From Flavobacteriaceae bacterium (lineage in GTDB: Bacteria; Bacteroidota; Bacteroidia; Flavobacteriales; Flavobacteriaceae), in contig WFMU01000173.1 of the NCBI GenBank assembly GCA_015488935.1, positions 1 to 6,067 of the forward strand: a stretch of 6,067 bases of DNA, read 5' to 3'. Positions 1 to 6,067 of the stretch are shown in pieces (position 1 is the stretch's first letter; the number at the start of each line of letters is the position of its first letter). The position numbers and the translations under genes are program-made. The notes under the pieces were generated by a model. It made no database searches and was not told the origin of the DNA. It saw only the letters and a list, made by a program, of their open reading frames with translations.

Positions 1-34
1 GTATAATTTTTTAATTAACTAAACATTAATTTTC
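1..34 (+). other. Leader region upstream of the susC-like gene
   Basis: This short AT-rich stretch precedes the first gene. It has no purine-rich Shine-Dalgarno sequence, as is usual in Bacteroidota, where AT-rich leaders drive initiation. An in-frame TAA stop at 20-22 shows that the gene cannot begin further upstream. The promoter, and any anti-sigma/ECF sigma pair that might control the locus, would lie before the window. Confidence 0.6.
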
Positions 35-3000
35 ATGAAAAGATTCCCAACGAAAAGAATTGTTACAAAAAGAAGTATTTTTAGCGTAAATACGCAAATT
101 TTAAAAATATTTTTACTCCTGTTTTTTGTAACTCTTTCTCAAATTAACGCTACAACAAATACATTAGCCAATCAACAACAAGAAATAAAAGGAACCGTAA
201 AAGATTCCGATAATTTTCCATTATCTGGAGTAAATATTATTGTAAAAGGAACGACCACAGGTACACAATCCGATTTTGATGGTAACTATACCATAAAAGC
301 CAGAAAAGGCGATGTATTGCAATTTTCTTTTATAGGAATGAAAACAGTATCCGTAACTGTTGGATCTAGTAACAGAATTAATATAACAATGGAAGATGAT
401 GCAAATGCATTAGAAGAAATTGTTATTGTAGGTTATGGTTCGCAAAAGAAAACCAACGTAACTGGATCAATTTCCTCTGTAAAAGCAGAAGATTTGGTAA
501 GTATCCCAACTACTAATGCTGTACAAGCATTACAAGGTAGAGCAACAGGTGTTAGTATTATTAATGGTGGTTCGCCAGGAGCATCGCCAACAGTTAGAAT
601 TAGAGGAATTGGTACTTTAGGAGATAACACTCCTACCTATGTAGTAGATGATGTAATAACAAGCGATATCTCTAGTTTAAGTGCCAATGATATCGAATCT
701 ATAAGTGTCTTAAAAGATGCTTCTACTACAGCTGTTTATGGTTCCCTAGGAGCAAATGGAGTGATAGTGATAAAAACTAAAAAAGGAAAAAGAGGAAAAA
801 CAATGTTAGGTTTTAATAGTTATGTTGGAACACAATTTAAACCAAAAAAACAAGATTTATTAAACTCAGAACAGTATGTTTCTTATATCTCAGATATGAT
901 TTTAAATGCAGACCCAAATGCAGCATTACCAGTTCGATTTTCAGATACCAATTTTATTAGAAACGATGTAGATTACCAAGAAGCTATTTTTCAAACAGGT
1001 CTAACAAGTAATTACGAATTGGTAGCATCTGGAGGAACAAAAAATGCAACATTTAGATTATCTGGAGGATATCAAAAACAAGATGGTGTTTTAATAAATA
1101 CCTCTTTAGATAAATATAATACAAGACTAAGTAGTAGTGTTTCTAAAAGTATTTTTGAATTAGGAGAAAATTTTTCATTTACTTATAGACAACAAAACCC
1201 ATTGATAAATGCAAATAGTGTATCTCCAATAGAAAATGCATTTAAAATGGCACCATACCTTCCAATATACGATGCAAACAATATAGGAGGATATGGAGAG
1301 TTAACAGGAGACGATGGCAATACTACTAGAAACCCTGTTAGAAACTTAAATAGAGAAACACAATTAAATAAAAATTTAAATGTATTAGGAAACCTCTATG
1401 GTAAAGCACACCTTACAAAAGACTTGGAGTATAAAATTAATTTGGGAGTTTATTTTTCAGATAATAAATTTAAAAAAGTAGAGTTGCCTTACGGCTCAGG
1501 AGGAAGTTTATACAACCAAGGAAACACACGTTTAACTTACTTTGATTCAAGAGGTAAAACCATAACACTAACAAACAGTTTAAAATACAAAAAAACACTT
1601 AATGAAAATCATAATTTTGAATTCTTAGTTTTATCTGAAACTAATAAAACGAAGAGAACATTATTAAGAGGACAAGGAGTAACAGAGTTTGGAATTGAAG
1701 ATTTACCTTCTGGATTATCTGGAGGTGCTACTTATTCCGAATTCAATAAAGTTGGCTATTTAGGTAGAATTAACTATAATTTTGCTGGTAAATACATTCT
1801 AGCAGCATCTTTAAGAGCAGATGCATCTTCAAGATTTGGATCTAACAACAGATGGGGTAATTTTCCTGCTTTTGCCGCAGGTTGGGTAATTAGTAAAGAA
1901 GGATTTTATGGCAATGAAAATGTAATGAATTATCTTAAATTAAGAGGTAGTTGGGGTTTGTCTGGTAATGATAAATCTGCAGGAAATTACGGATATGAAT
2001 CGGTATTAATAGCAAACTTTTTTAATGGAAATGTACCAGGTTTAGCAGTTTCAAGTGTACCAAACCCAGACTTAAAATGGGAAGAAACTTCTGCATTAAA
2101 CATAGGATTTGATTTTGGATTTTTAAATGATAAAATTACACTAACTACAGAATATTATAAAAATACAAGTAACGATTTAATTGTTTTTACACCTGCCGCA
2201 GACTCCGCAGGATCACCTAATCCGACACCAAAAAATATTGGAGGAATGACCAGCAAAGGATTTGAATTTAATTTAGGCTACAAAGAAAGAAGTAAAGAGT
2301 TTAAATGGTCGGCTAATTTTAATTTAAGTACTACAGATAACGAAGTAACAAAACTAGCAGATAATGTAGAACAGATTTTTAACGGACAAAAACCAAATGT
2401 ATTAGCAGATGGTACCATATCTAGAATAGCAGAAGGAGAAGCATTATGGCATTTTTATGGTTACCAAACCGATGGTATTTTCCAATCTCAAGCAGAAGTA
2501 GATGCACATGCTACACAAGCAAATGCAGCACCGGGAGATATTCGCTTTAAAGATATTAATGGTGATGGTATAATTAACGACGAAGATAGAACCGTTATTG
2601 GAAACCCATTTCCAAAAATTACCTATGGTTTATCTCTAGATGCAGATTATAAAAACTTTGACTTATCTCTTTTATTTAGTGGTGTTTCAGGTAACGATGT
2701 TTTTAATGCAACACGTTACTATTTAGATGGTGCAGCACAATTAACAAATGCAGGAACAGCAGTATTAGATAGATGGACACCAACAAACCCATCGACAACA
2801 CAACCAAGAGCAATTGTAGGAGACCCAAATCAAAATACAAGAGTTTCAGACAGATATGTAGAAGACGGTTCGTATTTTAGACTTAAAAATATATCTTTAG
2901 GGTATAGTATGCCACAAACTTCACTACAAAGCTTAGTAGGTGGAACCATCTCTAAATTAAGAATTTATATAAGTGCACAAAATATATTTACAGCAACAAA

Positions 3001-3142
3001 ATATACAGGATTTGATCCCGAATTAGGACCATCATTAAATATCGGTTCTGTAAATGGAGATGTTAATAGCGAATTAGGTGTTGATAGAGGACAATATCCA
3101 CAACCTAAATCCATTATTATGGGAATACAAATAAAATTATAA
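35..3142 (+). CDS. SusC/RagA-family TonB-dependent outer-membrane transporter
   Basis: This gene encodes the barrel of a SusCD-type importer, which takes up bulky nutrients such as oligosaccharides or peptides across the outer membrane with TonB energy. The 1035 residues are a normal family length. In order: a basic signal peptide (about 1-39, likely cleaved after Ala39 or Ala45); a carboxypeptidase-regulatory-like domain (about 51-119, SGVNIIVKGT, DFDGNYTI); a TonB-box-like stretch EEIVIVGYG (127-135); the plug with VTGSISSV and the SusC signature near 216-248 (NDIESISVLKDAS, YGSLGANGV); then the barrel, with NYNFAGKY (580-587), NPDLKWEET (677-685), a DINGDGIINDED loop (840-851) and GFDPELG (992-998). 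No STN domain is present, so direct signalling to an anti-sigma factor is not expected. The start is fixed by the upstream in-frame stop; the next in-frame Met is residue 102. It is probably co-transcribed with the susD-like gene 21 bases downstream. Family assignment is very safe; the substrate is unknown. Confidence 0.97.
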   Translation: MKRFPTKRIVTKRSIFSVNTQILKIFLLLFFVTLSQINATTNTLANQQQEIKGTVKDSDNFPLSGVNIIVKGTTTGTQSDFDGNYTIKARKGDVLQFSFIGMKTVSVTVGSSNRINITMEDDANALEEIVIVGYGSQKKTNVTGSISSVKAEDLVSIPTTNAVQALQGRATGVSIINGGSPGASPTVRIRGIGTLGDNTPTYVVDDVITSDISSLSANDIESISVLKDASTTAVYGSLGANGVIVIKTKKGKRGKTMLGFNSYVGTQFKPKKQDLLNSEQYVSYISDMILNADPNAALPVRFSDTNFIRNDVDYQEAIFQTGLTSNYELVASGGTKNATFRLSGGYQKQDGVLINTSLDKYNTRLSSSVSKSIFELGENFSFTYRQQNPLINANSVSPIENAFKMAPYLPIYDANNIGGYGELTGDDGNTTRNPVRNLNRETQLNKNLNVLGNLYGKAHLTKDLEYKINLGVYFSDNKFKKVELPYGSGGSLYNQGNTRLTYFDSRGKTITLTNSLKYKKTLNENHNFEFLVLSETNKTKRTLLRGQGVTEFGIEDLPSGLSGGATYSEFNKVGYLGRINYNFAGKYILAASLRADASSRFGSNNRWGNFPAFAAGWVISKEGFYGNENVMNYLKLRGSWGLSGNDKSAGNYGYESVLIANFFNGNVPGLAVSSVPNPDLKWEETSALNIGFDFGFLNDKITLTTEYYKNTSNDLIVFTPAADSAGSPNPTPKNIGGMTSKGFEFNLGYKERSKEFKWSANFNLSTTDNEVTKLADNVEQIFNGQKPNVLADGTISRIAEGEALWHFYGYQTDGIFQSQAEVDAHATQANAAPGDIRFKDINGDGIINDEDRTVIGNPFPKITYGLSLDADYKNFDLSLLFSGVSGNDVFNATRYYLDGAAQLTNAGTAVLDRWTPTNPSTTQPRAIVGDPNQNTRVSDRYVEDGSYFRLKNISLGYSMPQTSLQSLVGGTISKLRIYISAQNIFTATKYTGFDPELGPSLNIGSVNGDVNSELGVDRGQYPQPKSIIMGIQIKL

Positions 3143-3163
3143 GATAACAAATAATATATAATT
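3143..3163 (+). other. susC-susD intergenic spacer
   Basis: The 21-base spacer consists almost entirely of A and T and has no hairpin, T-tract terminator, TAnnTTTG promoter box or Shine-Dalgarno sequence. The tight spacing supports one transcript for both genes, the usual arrangement for these pairs. Confidence 0.7.
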
Positions 3164-4663
3164 ATGAAAAAAATAATATTAATATTGATTTTTACAGCAT
3201 TCCTTATCGGAGCATGTAAAACAGATGATTTAGAATTGTCTAATACTACTGCTATCACAACAACAGAATTTCCTAAAAACAGAGCAGAATTAGAAGGAGC
3301 TATCAATGGTACTTATTCACCATTACAATCCCAAGGCTTATTTGGTAGATATTTGCCATATATGTACGATTATATGGGAGGCGATTGTGCTACACAAAGA
3401 GGAACACCAGATTTATTAGACTTTATAAATTACACCTTTTCGCCAACAAATAAAGACATACGTTTGTATTGGAAAAATTGTTATAATGGTATTGCTAGAG
3501 CAAATTTTATCTTAGGAAAGCAAGATAATATTAATGCCATTGAAGAAAGTGTATTATCACAAGTAAATAAAGATAAATATATTGGTGAAGCAAAATTTTT
3601 AAGAGCCTACTACTATTTTTTACTGGTAGAACGATTTGGTGATATACCATTATACACAAATGTAGCATCTCCTGATGGATTACCAAAATCATCAAAACAA
3701 GATGTTTACGCTTTAATTATTAACGATTTAACAGATGCAGGTGCAAAATTACTCTTAAAATCTGAAGAAACAGCAGGTAGAGCAACCAAAGGAGCAGCTT
3801 ATGCACTACTTGGTAAAGTACACTTATACAGAAAAGAATATGCACAAGCAAAAAGTGCATTCGACAAAGTAATTAATAGTGGAGAATATACACTAACTGC
3901 CGACTACTTTGATAACTTTACTACTGAAGCAGAAAATAATTCCGAATCTGTTTTTGAAGTCCAATTTGTTTATGATAATGGAAATGCATGGGCGTATGCA
4001 GATTGGGGAGGACAAGATAATGGCTATTCCGAAACATCATTTAGATCTTTTGAGTATGGTGCTTTAGGTGGATGGCACAATAACGATCCATCGCAAGATT
4101 TAATAAACGAATACGAAGCAAACGACCCAAGAATGCATGCAAATTTCTATTTTGTAGGAGATACGTATGGAGCAGGTGGCGCACAAACGGTAACAGCAAG
4201 TAATTTAACAGCAGGAATTGATGCAATTTGGAGAAAATACCAATTATCTTACAATAGAGATACCGATGGTGGTGGTTTATCAGATATAAACCATAGAATA
4301 ATACGCTATGCAGATGTATTATTAATGGCAGCCGAAACCGAAAACGAATTAGGAAATATTACAGAAGCAGTAAACTTAATGAATGAAGTTAGAAACAGAG
4401 CAGACATGCCATATTACGGAACTGCAACAATGAATAATACCTTTCCTGTAGCTACAAAAGCACAAGTTTTTAATGCTATCGTACACGAAAGAAGAGTAGA
4501 ATTAGCAGGAGAACAATCTCGTTTCCCAGATTTATTACGTTGGAATATGACAAATTTAATTCCAAACTTTCAAACTGGTAAACACGAATTGTTACCAATA
4601 CCACAAACAGAAATTGATACTAACTTAAACATTTCAAGTAGTGATCAGAATCCAGGATATTAG
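3164..4663 (+). CDS. SusD/RagB-family nutrient-binding surface lipoprotein
   Basis: This lipoprotein is the lid partner of the SusC-like barrel: it captures the ligand at the cell surface and closes over the transporter. The 499 residues fit the family. A lipoprotein signal peptide ends in LIGAC, with Cys18 as the acylated residue, followed by acidic KTDDLE that suits surface export. SusD hallmarks run the full length: an N-terminal SusD-like part (about 36-170) with WKNCYNGIARANFIL; EAKFLRAYYYF...RFGDIPL at 142-163; a TPR-like helix pair at about 205-244 (AAYALLGKVHLYRKEYAQA); the RagB/SusD C-terminal part with RYADVLLMAAE (381-391) and HERRVELAGE (441-450); and the terminal LLPIPQTEID...NPGY (476-499). 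The region between about 245 and 375 is rich in Trp, Tyr, Gly and Asn and probably shapes the ligand site. Two TAG stops stand in tandem (4661-4666). A strong terminator follows. The ligand cannot be inferred. Confidence 0.97.
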   Translation: MKKIILILIFTAFLIGACKTDDLELSNTTAITTTEFPKNRAELEGAINGTYSPLQSQGLFGRYLPYMYDYMGGDCATQRGTPDLLDFINYTFSPTNKDIRLYWKNCYNGIARANFILGKQDNINAIEESVLSQVNKDKYIGEAKFLRAYYYFLLVERFGDIPLYTNVASPDGLPKSSKQDVYALIINDLTDAGAKLLLKSEETAGRATKGAAYALLGKVHLYRKEYAQAKSAFDKVINSGEYTLTADYFDNFTTEAENNSESVFEVQFVYDNGNAWAYADWGGQDNGYSETSFRSFEYGALGGWHNNDPSQDLINEYEANDPRMHANFYFVGDTYGAGGAQTVTASNLTAGIDAIWRKYQLSYNRDTDGGGLSDINHRIIRYADVLLMAAETENELGNITEAVNLMNEVRNRADMPYYGTATMNNTFPVATKAQVFNAIVHERRVELAGEQSRFPDLLRWNMTNLIPNFQTGKHELLPIPQTEIDTNLNISSSDQNPGY

Positions 4664-4686
4664 TAGTGCCCAATTATAATTATTTG

Positions 4687-4722
4687 AAAAAACTGACTCT
4701 TATTTATAAGAGTCAGTTTTTT
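4687..4722 (+). terminator. Intrinsic terminator of the susCD operon
   Basis: A perfect inverted repeat pairs CTGACTCTTA (4693-4702) with TAAGAGTCAG (4707-4716) around the 4-base loop TTTA. It is extended by six A before (4687-4692) and six T after (4717-4722), giving 16 uninterrupted base pairs. The layout, 24 bases after the susD-like stop, is that of a Rho-independent terminator. The flanking A and T runs make the hairpin symmetrical, so it could also stop transcription coming from the other strand. Its T-tract runs into the -33 element of the next promoter. Confidence 0.93.
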
Positions 4723-4751
4723 GTTTAAAAATGGATTTTTAGTTAACTTTG
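4720..4751 (+). promoter_or_regulatory. Bacteroidota-type promoter for the FG-GAP lipoprotein gene
   Basis: TTTG at 4720-4723 and TAACTTTG at 4744-4751 match the -33 (TTTG) and -7 (TAnnTTTG) elements recognised by the primary sigma factor of Bacteroidota. The 20-base spacer is in the usual range. Transcription would be expected to start near 4756-4759, leaving a leader of about 20 bases before the ATG at 4779. That leader (AATATTTAGAATAG in its middle) has no clear Shine-Dalgarno sequence. The call rests on motif match and position only. Confidence 0.72.
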
Positions 4752-4778
4752 TGAAACCCAATATTTAGAATAGTCGTT

Positions 4779-6067
4779 ATGAATTCTATGTTTAAATTAA
4801 GCCTATTTTTAGTTGCTTTACTTTCCTATTCTTGTTCTAAAGAAGAAATAAAAACAGCAGGTAAATTATTTCAAAAAAAAGAAGCATCCCAAACAGGAAT
4901 ATACTTCAATAATAAACTCACAGAAACAGAAAAATTAAACTATTTTAATTTCCCATACATCTATATGGGCGGAGGAATTTCTGTAGCAGATTTTAATAAT
5001 GATGGACTTACCGATATCTATTTTACAGGAAATATGGTAGAAAACAAACTATATCTAAATCAAGGAAACTTAAAATTTAAAGAAGTAACCAAAATAGCTA
5101 AAACCGCAGTAAAAAATAATTGGTCAACAGGAACTACTGTAGTAGATATTAATAACGATGGCTTATTAGATATTTATGTTAGCCTTGGCGGAAGAGATAC
5201 ATCGTTTAAAAATAAACTCTTTGTAAATCAAGGAAATAATAAAGCGGGAATTCCAATATTTAAAGAACAAGCAGAAAAGTATGGTATTGCAGATAACGGA
5301 CGAACAGAACAAAGTGTATTTTTTGATTACGATAATGATGGCGATTTAGATTTATATGTAGCCAATTATCCAATAACACATTTTAAATCTCCCGCATTTT
5401 ATTACGATTCTATGATAAAAAATGCAAATACAACAAGCTCTAGTCACCTCTATAAAAATAATGGCGATTTAACCTTTACCGATGTAACCAAAGAAGCAGG
5501 TTTATTATCGTTCGGATTGAGTATTGGCATAAGTATTGGCGATTTAAATAACGATGGCTATAAAGATATCTATGTCTCAAACGATTTTGCAAGTCCAGAT
5601 TTTATCTATTTTAATAATGGCGATGGTACATTTACCGAAAAAAGTAAAGAAGTAACCAAGCAAACTTCTTTTTATGGAATGGGAACAGATATTGCCGATT
5701 TTAATAACGATGGTTTGTTAGATATTGTACAGCTAGACATGTCGCCAAGTTCTCATAAACGCTCTAAAGAAAATATGGCAAGTATGGATCCGTTTAAATT
5801 TCAAGAAATTATAGATTTAGGATTACACCATCAGTATATGTATAATACGTTGCAAATAAACAGAGGAATAAAAAAAGAAAACTTACCAATATATAGCAAT
5901 ATAGCAGCATTTGCAGGTGTAAAATCTACCGATTGGAGTTGGGCTGCTTTATTTGCAGATTTTAATAACGATGGATTTAAAGATTTATTTGTTTCAAACG
6001 GTACACGAAGAGACATTCACAACAAAGATTTTTTTAATCAATTTGAAAAAAAACAATATTTTAAAAC
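4779..6067 (+). CDS. FG-GAP/VCBS-repeat lipoprotein (CRTAC1/ASPIC-like), 3' end outside window
   Basis: The frame is open from ATG 4779 to the window edge (429 codons plus two bases), so the gene is cut by the boundary rather than broken. A lipoprotein signal peptide (MNSMFKLSLFLVALLSYSC, Cys19) is followed by SKEE, which resembles the Bacteroidota surface-export signal. An in-frame TGA at 4752-4754 bounds the start; Met4 is a possible alternative. Six calcium-binding loops of the D-x-N-x-D-G-x-x-D kind start at residues 71, 123, 183, 255, 307 and 394, with interleaved LYLNQG/YFNNGDGTF segments typical of FG-GAP propeller blades. The stretch STDWSWAALFADFNNDG (383-399) is characteristic of the long Bacteroidota VCBS-repeat proteins, usually about 1100 residues, which carry an ASPIC/UnbV domain further on. 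That domain would lie beyond the window. Its role is not established; a surface binding or scaffold protein serving the SusCD system is my inference. It has its own promoter after the susCD terminator. Confidence 0.92.
   Translation, partial: MNSMFKLSLFLVALLSYSCSKEEIKTAGKLFQKKEASQTGIYFNNKLTETEKLNYFNFPYIYMGGGISVADFNNDGLTDIYFTGNMVENKLYLNQGNLKFKEVTKIAKTAVKNNWSTGTTVVDINNDGLLDIYVSLGGRDTSFKNKLFVNQGNNKAGIPIFKEQAEKYGIADNGRTEQSVFFDYDNDGDLDLYVANYPITHFKSPAFYYDSMIKNANTTSSSHLYKNNGDLTFTDVTKEAGLLSFGLSIGISIGDLNNDGYKDIYVSNDFASPDFIYFNNGDGTFTEKSKEVTKQTSFYGMGTDIADFNNDGLLDIVQLDMSPSSHKRSKENMASMDPFKFQEIIDLGLHHQYMYNTLQINRGIKKENLPIYSNIAAFAGVKSTDWSWAALFADFNNDGFKDLFVSNGTRRDIHNKDFFNQFEKKQYFK
4989..5984 (+). repeat. Six FG-GAP/VCBS calcium-loop repeats inside the lipoprotein gene
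   Basis: The loop codons begin at 4989, 5145, 5325, 5541, 5697 and 5958, encoding DFNNDGLTD, DINNDGLLD, DYDNDGDLD, DLNNDGYKD, DFNNDGLLD and DFNNDGFKD. Spacing is uneven (52, 60, 72, 52 and 87 residues), as expected of propeller blades with loop insertions. All acidic and Asn positions of the calcium loop are kept, so every visible blade should bind metal. At DNA level GATTTTAATAACGATGG occurs exactly at 5697 and 5958, and with one change at 4989. Confidence 0.88.

Noticed and set aside
2..12. TATAATTTTTT as a promoter -7/-10 element for susC
   Set aside because: It resembles TAnnTTT but lacks the final G, and the sequence for a -33 box lies outside the window, so it cannot be separated from ordinary AT-rich sequence.
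433..630. Open frame of 65 codons on the - strand
   Set aside because: It lies wholly inside the conserved plug region of the susC-like gene, has no recognisable domain, and its length is expected by chance opposite a real gene.
2552..2587. DINGDGIINDED in SusC as a dockerin or EF-hand domain
   Set aside because: A single calcium-loop-like segment at this place is a usual part of SusC barrels; there is no second repeat, so it is not a dockerin module.
2965..3306. Open frame of 113 codons on the - strand across the susC/susD junction
   Set aside because: It overlaps the well-conserved end of one gene and start of the next. Its hydrophobic stretch is the reverse reading of the AT-rich spacer and SusD signal peptide, and no protein family is recognisable.
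4041..4226. Open frame of 61 codons on the - strand
   Set aside because: It is antisense to conserved SusD sequence, rich in Leu and His with no domain, and there is no promoter or leader to support it.
4664..4778. Possible small RNA or extra small gene between susD and the lipoprotein gene
   Set aside because: The 115 bases are explained by the tandem stop, the terminator, the promoter and a short leader; no further structure or coding frame of note remains.
5831..6016. Open frame of 61 codons on the - strand
   Set aside because: It is antisense to the conserved STDWSWAALFADFNNDG region of the FG-GAP lipoprotein, which is clearly the coding strand.

Overview
This is AT-rich DNA from a member of the Bacteroidota, most likely a flavobacterium (Flavobacteriaceae, marine-type gene content). 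The evidence is a SusC/SusD outer-membrane pair, lipoproteins with Bacteroidota-style export signals, no Shine-Dalgarno sequences before the starts, and a promoter of the Bacteroidota type (TTTG, 20-base spacer, TAnnTTTG). I cannot assign a genus from the sequence.

Layout: all three genes are on the + strand. A complete susC-like TonB-dependent transporter gene (35-3142, 1035 aa) is followed after 21 bases by a complete susD-like surface lipoprotein gene (3164-4663, 499 aa). The pair ends at a strong intrinsic terminator (4687-4722, 16 perfect base pairs with a 4-base loop). A consensus Bacteroidota promoter (4720-4751) starts in the terminator's T-tract and drives a third gene beginning at 4779. 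This gene is open to the last base of the window (429 codons visible). It encodes a lipoprotein with at least six FG-GAP/VCBS calcium-loop repeats, of the large CRTAC1/ASPIC-UnbV-like family often found next to SusCD pairs.

How the genes fit together: SusD should act as a substrate-capturing lid over the SusC barrel, which imports a ligand across the outer membrane using TonB energy. The FG-GAP lipoprotein carries a Cys-Ser-Lys-Glu-Glu start that fits a surface-export signal. It is therefore a candidate extra surface component, but its own terminator and promoter suggest it can be expressed separately. No glycoside hydrolase, sulfatase, peptidase or regulator is visible, so the substrate cannot be named.

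Most of the window is a standard SusCD locus. The parts most worth a second look are the FG-GAP lipoprotein and the compact terminator/promoter junction before it.
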